DNA from: Lingula anatina
Taxonomy: Eukaryota > Brachiopoda > Lingulata > Lingulida > Lingulidae
NCBI RefSeq assembly: GCF_001039355.2
Contig: NW_019774047.1
Location: forward strand, 1-41,361
Direction of reading: 5' to 3'
DNA: 41,361 nt
In this document: piece after piece, positions 11,392 through 22,647 of the stretch
Position numbering within the stretch: position 1 is the first letter of the stretch
Layout: each line of letters begins with the position of its first letter
Position numbers and translations under genes: made by a program
Notes under the pieces: model-generated
What the model was told of the DNA's origin: nothing
Seen by the model: only the letters and a program-made list of their open reading frames with translations
Databases searched by the model: none

Positions 11392-11472
11392 ATCGCCATC
11401 GGCATCGGCATCGGCGACGACAGACGCAGGTGATGGCAATATGTACAGACACATCTGTGTCTGTACATAATA
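11392..11472. repeat. Junction segment: ATCGGC repeats and a 13-bp-arm palindrome
   Basis: Between the two copies lie an ambiguous base (11391), imperfect ATCGGC repeats, and ATGTACAGACACA / TGTGTCTGTACAT (11441-11468) with a 2-base spacer. A related piece (GATGCAGGCAATGG..., then CTGTCTGTACAT) occurs at about 22331-22372, so this is probably the end of a dispersed repeat that is incompletely assembled here. Confidence 0.5.
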
Positions 11473-12207
11473 AGCAATCTCGTCATCAGGTTAATATAAG
11501 TAAGCCTTTACAGTCTAGGTTAAAACTAGGCCTGCTTTAAATAGAACCTCAATTAGAAAATTAAGTGATTCTGATGGATGGGATGATGTCAATTAGCCTG
11601 TGAGCCCCAGGTTAGACCAGTTTTGAACGTGACCTCAATTAGAAATCTGACCATTACCAGACACAGTGCAGCTCACAGTGACTGCCAGATGAGATGATTA
11701 CCATTATATACCACGGAATAAATGAAATGAAGTACATTAAAGATCAAACTGGATAATTACTTGTATTGCCTACAGGTATATCTGCACCCTTGAGCAATGA
11801 AAAATATTAAAGATCAAACTGTATATCTGTACTCTTGAGCAAAAAAAAGAAAAAAAAAAAAAAAGAGTGGGCCTTCACTGTGTTCACCAGCTGAGATAAC
11901 TGCAGTCTCTTATTAGGCTTTTTAGGATTTCTGTTGTGATACTGATCGTTTTGTCAGAGTTAATGAAAAATACAAACAAGTAACAAAATGACAGGCATGG
12001 TTTGGGGTGAAAGAAAAAAGAAGAAATGGTTTTACGACCAGTGATCTGGAGGCCAATAAAGTGGAGAAACCTACCAAGAAAAAAAAAATCAGATTTCCAA
12101 TTTAAATGGTGGAAAAATCATGTTTAAATTGGAAAGTAGAGAGCTTTCACAGTCAAACACATGGAAATAATTTTTAATCTATGGTGGCCTTTTGAATTGT
12201 TTTACAG

Positions 12208-12347
12208 GATCTGCAAATCACAAATGCATCTCTTCTGTTGGACACCAAATTAAAAAGCCTGATTTCAGTATGTCCAGGGGAAAAACCATGGCGAAACTGA
12301 TTTACAAGGTGAGCTATCATGTCGACATCTCCCTATCTGCTGAACAG
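12208..12347 (+). CDS. Internal exon, copy B of the duplicated block
   Basis: This is the same 140-nt exon as at 8806, with the same splice borders and three silent changes. If both copies were spliced into one message, this one would be entered from the micro-exon in the wrong phase and would meet TGA after about 30 codons. The two copies are therefore either alternatives or the same locus assembled twice. Confidence 0.45.
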
Positions 12348-13517
12348 GTAGGAACAAAATATCTTGACCCACCATAACTTAATTGGAAATGCGCCTATAT
12401 ACCACCTTTTACCTGCCTCACTTTGTGCACATCATTCGTGCAAAATCGTCCAGCCATATACCTTCATTAAATACATTTAGCAGAGTACTGCTTGTCCCTT
12501 TGTATCTGCAAAAGATCTTATAAGCATTTTCAATCTCCACATCATTTCCTGCCAGGAATTACTGTAATACTGCCTCAGGTTTTGTGGTCCCAGCATGCTT
12601 TATGATGGTACACTGACAGCGGCCCACCTCTTGGTCAAAGAATTACGCATTACCAACACACATACGATAAGGAAATTGACTTAGCAAAATGAATAAGAAA
12701 TAAAGTGGGAGAAAAAAAAACTGCAAAGCAACCTCTTTCTGAATGCTAAAAACAATCAGTTTGCGGTTATACATCTGAAACCGTGTTCAAAACCAAACTC
12801 ATTTTGGTAGTACTTATGTGACGTATATAGTTTTACTTTGTGAAAACCCTGAAAACCACTAACTTTATAGACATAAATGTCTTAAATGCAATTGGAAGCA
12901 TCACCATTACTGAAAATCTGAAAATGCTATTTCTTAAATTACACCTGACAAGGGATTGGATGTCACATCAGAAAGTATGTTTTCATGTTTAGCCTAAAAA
13001 AAGATGGATATTGGGATAATATAAGAGAAGAGAGGTGTTTTTAAATTTATGAATAATTACCATATCAAGATGGTAATCAGATATCTGGTGATATCCATCA
13101 GACTCATTCAGCTTTATGCTGAGCAAGATCTAAGGGTGTTCTACAACCACCACACCCCAACTCACCTTCCCAGCAACAATTACTTTTTTATAGTTCACAA
13201 TTTGTGACCATGGATGGATTGCTAGAAAAAATCCTGCACAAAAAAAAAGGATCTACATAATCAATTATAAAAAAAACCCTGACTGTAATCTATGGTTGTT
13301 TTGAATACTTATATAAGATAAGAGTAGATAACGCCTGACAGCATAACTCAGCACACTACTTCAAAGGCTTCAAGATGGGGACTGTCAACATCACTAAGTA
13401 TGAAGTTGACATCTGCAGTGTTTAATGTTGTACAAACTGGAATCCCAAACTAGGTCATGGGAAAATGTCCATGAAGTATGTCCAACACATGTAGCATGCA
13501 CTGCTGGTCTACTGGTG

Positions 13518-13520
<3 letters not shown>

Positions 13521-13551
<31 letters not shown>
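13521..13551. repeat. (GA)n microsatellite
   Basis: About 15 GA units followed by G-runs, at the position where copy A has (TG)n. Confidence 0.9.
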
Positions 13552-13554
<3 letters not shown>

Positions 13555-14737
13555 GGGGAGGGGGGGAGAGAGAGTGTATGTTTGTACATGTATATAAGCG
13601 TGTGAGGGATTCATTCTCCTTTCTCCACAACTTATCAATATGACAAAAAGTAAACACATGTAACATGGTTTTTCAAGTCCCCCTCCCAACCTCCCCACCC
13701 TTCTCTCTCTCTCTCTCTCTCATACCAAACAAAAAATGTGACTTTCCATTGAACAACACACCAAAAATTGCTCTTCGATTTTCTATTCTTATCAAAAATT
13801 CACCATTTTCTGCTATTCTGATGAAGTGGGTTACACATTAAATAATAGTGGGCACCTGTGCTGAAGGCAAAAACCTTTTTGTAAATACCAATAGAAATTA
13901 AAAGCTTGTACTTCATACATTAGAAATCTAGAAATGAGCTTTCCAGCCAACAGACGTGATAAAACCACATTCCACAGGTCTGTATCTACAGGGGAATTGC
14001 AGGCACTGAGTGTACTAGAGAGGATGCCTTGAAGCAGTACTATCAAGTGTCCTTGAATCTCTTTCGTGTGATGAATTAAAATCTCCAACACGCACATATT
14101 GGAATACAATGACTTAGAAAAACTCCCTGTTTTTAGTTTGGGCCAAAAATAAACCCAAAGTTCAAATCCTAGTGTAAGACTGTCAAACTTCAAAAACATT
14201 CAAAAGCAAGATCAAACAGTATCAAATGCATTTATGAAAAATTATATAATATGTTATTTCCTGGAGGAGACAATGAGGTATAAAGACACAAAGGTATAAA
14301 GAAATGGACCTTTTTTACCCCATCAGTGGACCTTACTTGACAAATTCCTTAGACCCTGATAATTAAATTAAGATTCAGAACAGACCTTCTTCAGCCCAAA
14401 AAGTGGTTCTTTTCAACCCGTCAAGCCACCCCCACCCCCACCCTCAGGGCATGTATATACAATGCAACAAAATGTGTCACGTCCTGTCAAAATGTGTCAC
14501 ATCATGTCACATCATGTCATGGTTGTGTGACCAAGTGTGTCACTATATCCAGGAAGTTTACCACAGGTAAGAGACAGGTAAAAAAAAATAGGTCAGACAA
14601 GTGTGCATAAGCAGCAAACATAAGCCACTGTGCCCTTGCCTGTATTTAACATGATACACAGCTTAAGATCTTACCATAACAATCCACTTAGCCTCTCAAA
14701 ATCATATTAACAACATGCTTTTTTTTTCTTTCCCCAG

Positions 14738-14755
14738 GTGAACTACTTTCCCCAG
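14738..14755 (+). CDS. 18-nt micro-exon candidate, copy B
   Basis: It is identical in exon sequence to 11119-11136. Its acceptor tract differs slightly (TTCTTTCCCCAG) and its donor is again GTAAGC. In phase 0 it can join directly to the exon at 15260, about 500 bases downstream. Confidence 0.35.
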
Positions 14756-15074
14756 GTAAGCGTTTCATAAGGGCTCGCATCTGACTGGATTTTTATAACT
14801 GTGAGTGACTGTACAAAATAATGGGTTGAAGACAACATCCAACTTCCTCTTAAAAATGAAAAATTCAGTCACCCTTTTATTTTGAAAAAGAAATTCTTAC
14901 ACATTCTATTGTCAGCACAGCATACTCCTAACAAGGTGTCATTTGAATTTTCAATATTAAAAACCATCCAACTCATCTACTGACATGACAATAAAATTGC
15001 AAAGTTAATATGGCCATAAGTAAGGGAAATATTGGATTAATTCCATGCTGAGACTTAACAAATTTTACCTTGTA

Positions 15075-15211
15075 CAGGCCCTAAGCCTAGGGGTGTGAAA
15101 AGGTCTGCTCTGGGTAAAATTTGATCTAGGTACATAGAAGTTTTTATGGTAATAGGTCTGCTTTTTCAGAAAAGACCCCTCCCCCCTTTGAAATTGCTGG
15201 CTATAGGCCTG
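15075..15211. mobile_element. CAGGCCC-ended dispersed element, second copy
   Basis: It starts CAGGCCCTAAGCCTAGGG and ends GCTGGCTATAGGCCTG. It is a shorter homologue of 7498-7684. Fragments with similar wording also occur near 17410-17590, 23660-23845 and 27373-27550. Confidence 0.6.
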
Positions 15212-15259
15212 TAGTACAATACTGAAACACAGTTCAACTTCTACCCTCTTTCTCTACAG

Positions 15260-15403
15260 CACAACATGACAGCCTTGAAAGGAAAGACAAACTTCTCCTC
15301 CCTCCATAATGTAATACTGGCACTGTTAGATCCAAATATTATTGAAAATGGCAAAAGTCTGCTCTATGTCACAGCTGGCAACGGGGGACTTTATTTAGCT
15401 CAT
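15260..15403 (+). CDS. Exon of the unrecognised gene
   Basis: A very good acceptor (CTACCCTCTTTCTCTACAG) opens a 144-nt phase-0 exon of 48 codons, beginning HNMTALKGKTNFSSLHNV and including ILALLDPN and LLYVTAGNGGLYLAH. A donor GTATGT follows at 15404. Reading on instead gives VCL and a stop (TAG at 15413), itself followed by GTATGT, so a terminal exon is the alternative. It lies just outside the duplicated block and is single-copy. Composition and splice signals look genuinely coding; I do not recognise the family. A phase-0 exon with a matching acceptor occurs far downstream at 24511. Confidence 0.5.
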
Positions 15404-15415
15404 GTATGTCTATAG

Positions 15416-16914
15416 GTATGTAAGTAACCTAACTATGAACACATATTGACACAGAAACAAAACTGTTGTTACAAATCTGATCTGTGATCTCTGGGCTCCC
15501 ACATGCACTAGATCCTTTGTCTAATATATACATACATATATCTGGGGTAGCGCTAGCAATCTTTCTCGCTTAGCCATATCACCACATTTTTGTCAATTTG
15601 TTATCAAAATGGTTATAATTTGGCTAAAACATGTCAAATCAAGCCTTTTTTCTTTAGCCAATTTCAGTCAGTTTTAGCATTTGGCTAAATTGGCGAGTGT
15701 TAGCGCTACCCCAGTGTGTGTGTGTGTATGTGTGTGTGTGTGTATTAGACCTCTGATATCTATACCTTCATATACCACTTCTTCTGGTACCTTAACACAT
15801 TTGGCATATAAATAATAAAGGTCATGTAGCTCCAAGTATGCATGCCTTCATTGCTTGGCCCAGCCTCATACAATAAGCCAAAATCATAATATCTTAGTTT
15901 CAATATATGTACTGCACTTGTAAAGTTCAATGTCACCACTGATAAATACAGGGACACCAAAACTTACTGAATGACAAGATATTTTGTGAGCCATTAAATG
16001 GCTCTGACAGTTATTGAATTCTAACAGCGAAACCTTGAAAGGCGCGCATGAATACTCACAACATTTCACATTCATTCCTCAGTTGATAGAAGGCAAGTTC
16101 AGCGTTGATCACAATGGAGACCACATAGATGGTTGAACTTAATGGAAGCTGAATTCCTTTGACAGGTTATATTGAAAGGACGACAATTCTTCAGGCTCGG
16201 CTTGTCATCACTGCTATACTAGTACTTTCCTGAACGGTAATATTTCACAATGCCTCATGGTCTGTTGAATTCTATATACACACTACTATTAGTATATATA
16301 TACACTATTCTATACCAGCCAACAGCTGACTGCTATTCACCGGTCAGCTGAGTCACAGCGAGCCTCCGCCCTTCTTAGACAAATACACCCACTGCCTTGG
16401 CCTGTCACCTCCCAGATACATACATATAACTCTAACTCTGTCATGCCTTAATAGCTACAACAGTGGCTAAGCCTTATCTAGTCTGTGCTATCAGAACACA
16501 AACTTCAAAGGTGTTATAAAAGATATGCTTCAGCTGATCATGTTCAGGTCACGGGTGTGACCTTGTGTAGATAAAAGAACAGTTAAAAACGGGTGATCTT
16601 TGCTGACCTGATCTTAAGGCTGGTTGATCATTGTCAAGATAGTCGACACTGCTAAACTTGTGGAAATTATTTCTTCAACTGTGCCAATGGAGATATGTGA
16701 ATTTATTATGGAAGTTCTTCCAAAATCAAAGGCACTCATACTGCTTACATTATTTTCATTCTATCGCTGCTCATTGAATTAGTTCTATGTGGGTTGTAAG
16801 TAAGGGCTCCTACGCCCTGAACATCAATTTAAGAAATATAACACAGTCAAAAGTTATAAGAAATTTAACGTCTAAGATTAAAATTATGAGATCACTTCAT
16901 ACTTTTTTACTCAC
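15416..16914. other. Non-coding stretch, possibly regulatory near 16.3-16.6 kb
   Basis: It contains the MITE above, a (TG)n at about 15715-15741, the inverted motif CAGCTGACTG...GGTCAGCTG near 16325-16350, and AGGTCA-N6-TGACCT at 16546-16563. No exon was recognised. Confidence 0.4.
15542..15714. mobile_element. 173-bp MITE with CTGGGGTAGCGCTA ends
   Basis: CTGGGGTAGCGCTA (15542-15555) and TAGCGCTACCCCAG (15701-15714) are perfect 14-bp inverted repeats. The interior repeats TTAGCCA and TTGGCTAAA. It is flanked by TA-rich and TG-rich microsatellites. A second, decayed copy is at 29352-29545. Confidence 0.75.
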
Positions 16915-16956
16915 TTTGAAGTCCAGCAGCTAAGTCATAATCTCTAAGGACTTCAC
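16915..16956 (-). CDS. 42-nt internal exon, minus strand
   Basis: On the minus strand a textbook acceptor (TTTTTCTTTTTATTCATTGCAG) and a donor GTGAGTAAA enclose 42 bases. Only one frame is open: two leading bases, then EVLRDYDLAAGLQ and one base over. The peptide faintly recalls the conserved N-terminal segment of CCDC50-type proteins (EVCRDF...LAHSLQ), but at this length that is only a hint. Neighbouring exons were not found. The splice sites are the strongest evidence. Confidence 0.4.
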
Positions 16957-18324
16957 CTGCAATGAATAAAAAGAAAAAATGTATAAGTAAACTATGAAGT
17001 ATACCACTAAAGCTTGGTTTCAATCTAGTTCATATTTTTTCAAAATACCAAACTTATAGAAAAAAATAACAAAAACTGATTTAATATCTCAACCTAAATA
17101 AAATGTCTTCAACATTCACAAAATGTTCCAGAGCTGGTATGGGCTAAGACGGTTAAATGGCTACATTCAAAGCCACACTACCTACAACTAGAAACAGTTT
17201 CATTTCTACTTTCTAGTCAAAACTGAATTGACCTTTCTCAGTGCAATCCATCTCAATTGGTAATTATTTCCTGTTCATCACCAATAGCAAAACTAATATC
17301 TCCCAGTTGTCCTGAGGAACACCTTGGTTTTGACATTACGCTGGCTTCTAATGGTGAAGCTACTCTTGCCGAAAGATGGTTTGGGTTTAGTCTTACCTAA
17401 TTAGAATGACAAGCCTGTAGCCAACAATTTCAAAGTATGACTGGAGATGGGGAGGGAGGAGGTGTCCAATCCTAAAACAAAATGAACCTTTTGCTATAAT
17501 GGAATAAAGCCTAGATAAAACTTCGATCCAAAACACCTTTTACTTTGATCTCATTTTATCTCCATCCCCCACCCTGGCCTACCAGCCTGAAAGTCCCACA
17601 TAAACTGTAAACAAGTCCCAATTTGAGCCTCATAGCCTAGCTATCCGACCTATAGAAAATTACATAGACACCCCTGTGGGATCATGCTACGGAATACAGC
17701 TCTATGTTGATGTCATCTCTACTATTTCCAGGATACAATAATTTCCAAACATTGCCTGTGCTGATATGTTAAAGCCGCACCCTGTCTGCATTACCGTCAT
17801 CATAAAGCAATTGAAAAAATACTTGTAAGCAGCTTCCATGCAGTTTCTCAAGTTGTATTATCTTCTCTTGTAACCCTCATATGACACAATCTTCACAGCA
17901 CAGTATTCTAACTATTTCCACACATCTGTCCTGCCGCAGAGTTGCTTGTGGTTTGATATTTTTTCAAAGGAGGAAGCACAATATATTTACTGACTCATAT
18001 GCTGGAGATTTTAATTGGCAAACGTTTGAAAGAAAATTTTAAGTATGAGTAAGGGGAAAGATCTCCTGCTTGGTGTTTTTCAAAAAAAAAAAAAATTCCC
18101 ATAACTCAAATGCTTTTGTGTAAAAAAATTTAACTACTGATTTAAGTAAAAAAAAAAAAAAAAAACAAACAGGGTAGGTATACCTTTCCATTAATCAGCA
18201 AATTGTATTCACCATAAGTAAAAAAATTTAATAAGCAATCCCTTACATTTTATCAATAAAAACAGCCAAGAAGAACGCCGATACGTTTATTAGTGAAAAT
18301 TTTGCAGAATGCAATTAAGTTCTT

Positions 18325-18564
18325 TCAGTGACAAGTTGGACAAAAATGTAATCCAAATGCAAAATCTCTTATTACACAGCTTGGACTCTTTGTTTTCCTT
18401 GTGAATAAAAACTGGTTTAAACAACTTTCATCACATATGAATTGATTTACCCACTGTTTAATCATAGCAAGTGCATCACCACACAGCAAGCACTCTATCT
18501 GTCGATTGCAATCACACCAGTCAGCCCAATTCTGACGGCTGTCTCCTCGCAATAATACCTCATC
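18325..18564 (-). other. Cysteine-rich open frame, minus strand
   Basis: About 79 codons are open before a TGA, with paired cysteines (CDC, ECLLC, CDESC, FCPTC) and the segment ALAMIKQWVNQF. The spacing looks zinc-binding. There is no good start codon (it opens with TTG or must be entered by splicing), and upstream acceptors are poor (GACAG, GATGAG). It may be a terminal exon, a transposon relic or chance. I do not recognise it. Confidence 0.2.
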
Positions 18565-20805
18565 AGATCAGCACAATTTCATTTGACAATTACAACAGCA
18601 AAAAAGTCGATATACTCCTCCATCATCAAACTTTGCCTAGGTTGTGGGTACAAATGACAAAAGGCTGCTAATTTACCCACACAAAACATATGGTATAATT
18701 TGTTATCCGAGTCACCTTCTGTGACATCAATCAGTCTAGAGTCCTAGTGCTGAGAGCAGTCTTAAAAACACTCAGAACTTTTTTGACAGTAAATACAAGG
18801 CGCTATATTCCAGCCACCTTTAATAATTACGTCATTTCCAACCTTGCTCTATGCGTACCCACATGTGGTTTGCGATCCCTATGGCCACTAAGTCTGTGAC
18901 GCAATTATCAAATATATTTTAAAAAATGTATCTTTTCACCTAATTTTACACTTTTTTTGAAGAGGAATAACAATCAGTAAACTCGTTAGCGTATGAGAGT
19001 GCGTAATTACGCGTTGTTTTGCTGTTTTTACGCATTGGCTGGAGCCCCAGCGCGTACGAATACGCACACCTTTGGCTTTGAAGATCGGCGAAGTTGACCA
19101 GTCCGTTGACTGTTGACGGTCAGACTCATGTTGAAAATGTCATAATTGATTCCCAAGTGTCTCATTTTTTTCTTAAGATATTTGAATTACCCGACTAAAA
19201 CATGCTTCTTCTTTCACTGACCCGCAGAGGATGACGTAATCTTCTCTGATTGGTCATAATATGCAAGTTTTAGGTCAAAGCACGTGTGCCTCTCTTTAGT
19301 ATAAACAAGGTATGAACAACGATGAAATGATCGTTTTTTTATTCACATAATTGTTCAACATTTTAATTGAGCAACCATACGTTTAGGACCAATTTAAATC
19401 ACTCGCCCAGACCAAATACTTTAGGCCAGTAACCCTTGTGACTTTTGTAGTTTTAGTCGTCAGAATAAATTTTTAGTCGCANTTTTGGATAAAAGGATAG
19501 TGGGTTATTGTTATGAAAGTGAACTGTGTGATTGCATGATTATTAATACACAAAATTACACCTTGATGAGCATTTTTTAATTTTACCCCTTCATTTTGAA
19601 AATTACCCCTTCTTTTTTTGGGCAAGGGGTACGGTACTCCCTTAGAAAAATCCTACCGAGTGCACTGAACAATCATTTCAGGGTGCAGATGAATCTTTTC
19701 AATATTCAATGTCTGGGTCACCCTTACCAGGGATCTTGTATTTTAAAGAAGTTGTATAAAGAAAAACATTGTAAGAAGAAAAACTAGAAGTTTTATTGTA
19801 AACAAATGCACAACATAAACAGTGATAAAGTATATTCATCTATATACCTATCTATATCTACACTACAGCCTATCTACTGTCTACACTTAGATCCATATTA
19901 CTATCTAAATGTAAACCCTATATATAATCAGCCTGTTGATCTCTTAACAGCATTATCAGTTACATAACTGTGAAAAGACTGAGTGCAATCAAACAATTGT
20001 TCCAAAAAAAAAAAAAAAGAGTCTCTAAATACTTTTTTTGCCAATTTTCTCTGTGCCGCCAACACACATTTTTCGTAACAAAGAGCCAACAATGGCGTAA
20101 GCCCACACAGGGAAGAAATGGGTGGTACATACCCCGGAGCAGGGAGATCCGACTTTTATGGATAATAATAAAGTTGTCTTTCCAGCGTTATATATTCCAA
20201 CATAAGATAATACACATCGTGAAAACAGATAGTGAAATATGCAATTACTCACTGAACATTGGCGAAACTATTTCCCCAGAAACATTATAAAATTAAGAAC
20301 AAATGAATTAAATAATGTGCCTTATGTTCCCAATCCTTGTGATAATGAAAGACAAAGATAATCTTTGTAGCTCGCTTTCACCAATTACTGAGCAAAAATC
20401 ACGAGTTAGCCATGTGAGATATCATTCCTTCTGAACTTCCTGCATTCTCTTTTCTTGCATGAGAGTACTAAAAGAATCAACACTAATTTCTAAAAGCACA
20501 ACTTCCAAGTGTCCTAAAAGAAATTTAATAAACCCCTCCCATCCAAAGGTTTTCAAATTTCTGCATTTATAATTCTACCCAATTTTGACAACAGATTTCT
20601 GGTACTACTCAAGTGTTCATACAGTAGATTTCTTCACAAGACAGCTTTGTAATATTGGTAACCAAGTGCTTGCACTCCCCCCCCCCCCAAAAAAAAAAAA
20701 TGTAAATGGCCCTCAAGTGAAAAATCTAATGGAAAACTTAAGTACAAAAGTTACCACAATTACCTAAAATGTACCAACACAGATCAGCAGAGTAACTCCA
20801 CCCAC

Positions 20806-21049
20806 TCATTCCCACTGAAAATATCAACCTATCTAGATCGATCCAACTCCACAGGGACTCTTGCTGAATGCATTAGATTTACCACGCCTCCTCTTCTTTC
20901 CAACACGCTCATTTAATCACCAGTTTTTTTTCTGTATTCTACTCAACATCAGGAGGAGGCGTGTCAATCTCTTATTCCAACAGCATTCAGCTAGAGTCCC
21001 CACGGAGTTGAACAGAACTACATAGACTGATAGTTTCATTAGGAATGAA
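20806..21049. mobile_element. Foldback element, about 242 bp, full copy
   Basis: The left arm (TCATTCCCACTGAAAA, ATCGATCCAACTCC, GGGACTCTTGCTGAATGCA, ACGCCTCCTC) is inverted in the right arm (GAGGAGGCGTG, GCATTCAGCTAGAGTCCCC, GGAGTTG, TTCATTAGGAATGA). Other copies are at 39262-39503 and 966-1095. Confidence 0.7.
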
Positions 21050-22605
21050 CCCTAAGATCAATGCTCCACCAGGAATTTAGGGCAAGTTCTCACAATTTAC
21101 AGAACACCATATTGGCCTAATCCCCATCGCCTTGGGAATTACCATTGAGCCAACAACAGAAATCTGAGCAATTTTGTGAGATATGGGCTGGTTTCAAAAC
21201 AATCAACATACTAGTGATCAACTGACCAGCTCAATATTTTATGCAAAATCTGTTTCTTACAAGAATTATACCAAAGCTGTGAAAGATTAGATCCACATGT
21301 CCAACTGCACTAAAAAAAGGATATACTAACTGTGACATTAATTACTTGACACTTCCTAGAGTTATAATATGTCTTATGTATATATATTTTTTCTTGCATA
21401 ATATTATACCTATACATATAATGTATTGAACCTTGCAGGTGTTCATACTGTGTACCTGTAGAGTTAGAGAGCCAGGTAGTGTGAAAACGCACTATGTACT
21501 GAACAATAAATAACCCATTAAAAGCACTTTTGCTACCAACAATGGAACAGGTTCTTATTATAATAAGCAGAATACATGTTCTAAAATTTTTTATAAAGTC
21601 AAATTGAGCAAACAAAATGTATCAAAACCTTGGGTAAAGTTTGATTTCACCTTTCTGTTGGCCAAAACAACTAATGCAAACTCCTATATTGATTATCAGT
21701 CAGTAATATTTTCCCAAAGTCTCACAAAGCTAAACAAATATCCTATTCATTTGTTTTCCACATAAATCTTTGATGTTTGACAATGATAATAGACTTATTC
21801 AAAATACAACTGATGGAAAATCCACTAATGTGACTTCCCTGTCCGGGTGGAATCTGCTTTCCACAGAGCGAGAAAGACATTACTATTGGCTGAAATAACT
21901 TCGCAGTGCCCCCTGGGGACCATTTTAGTAAGTTATATGGAAATGATATTGTCCTATCATTATAGCCACTCTTAACTTAGTTGGACATTATACCTAGGAC
22001 ACCATTCTTGGGGGAATAGCACTTTTCATTATCTTTCTAAGAACGGGATGTTCAAAAGCCCATTATGGTCCAGATTTAAGTGCAAATACTGCCAGTATTT
22101 GCTATGCATATGAATGCAGTACCAGAAATTACTCTCAAATTTCACTCATCCTGTTTGCTTTCCTGTTTTCAAGGTTCATCATTTTAGCTTTTTTTTTTTT
22201 TCGGATATTGCTACAGAACACGATACTTGGAGACATTAACCAATTAGTTCAAATAAGTGGCTGTTAAACTTTTTTCGCCATTAATTTGCACAAGGATATT
22301 AAAACATTTTGTTCGCAGGATGGTGCAATAGATGCAGGCAATGGCTACATACGGACACACTGTCTGTACATGCAAAACTCCATGAAAACTAAATGATAAA
22401 TGCATAAACCTCTACCTTCTGAATGCACTCCTTCTGAACAAAGCCTACTTTGTGTTCTATACTTCGAAGCCACATTGCACATAATAAGATGTAGTTTAAG
22501 GTCTTATAAACCATACTTAGAATAATTAGAATTAGAAAGTGTATAGTAAATAAACAATCAATTCAGACAAACATAATTCATCTATTTCCAGCCCCTCCTC
22601 CTCCT

Positions 22606-22606
<1 letters not shown>

Positions 22607-22646
<40 letters not shown>
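22607..22646. repeat. Homopolymer of 40 A
   Basis: Uninterrupted A run after CTCCTCCTC; its length is likely approximate in the assembly. Confidence 0.9.

Positions 22647-22647
<1 letters not shown>

Larger units (their letters stand above)
11473..15004 (+). repeat. Tandem duplicated block, copy B
   Basis: This is the second copy of 8071-11387, about 200 bases longer. The extra sequence is mainly a (GA)n (13521-13551), a (CT)n near 13700 and an insertion near 14200-14310. The (TG)n of copy A is replaced by GA-rich sequence at the same place. It carries the exon copies at 12208 and 14738. Confidence 0.9.

Noticed and set aside
17398-17425. Minus-strand 18-nt micro-exon candidate (GCTTGTCATTCTAATTAG)
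   Set aside because: Its acceptor side is the GGCTACAGGC end of the CAGGCCC-type dispersed repeat, so the splice-like borders are probably coincidental.
19482-19482. Third N as another duplication junction
   Set aside because: Flanking sequence shows only a short TTTTAGTCG repetition, not a duplicated block.
20130-20165. ACATACCCCGGAGCAGGGAGAT resembling the 5' part of U1 snRNA
   Set aside because: The 5' donor-pairing sequence and the rest of the U1 sequence do not match; no Sm site or conserved stem follows.
20025-20252. Minus-strand frame containing GIYNAGKTTLLLS, resembling a P-loop (Walker A)
   Set aside because: A true Walker A is GxxxxGK[ST]; here the spacing is not right, and no other GTPase or ABC motif, start or splice site accompanies it.
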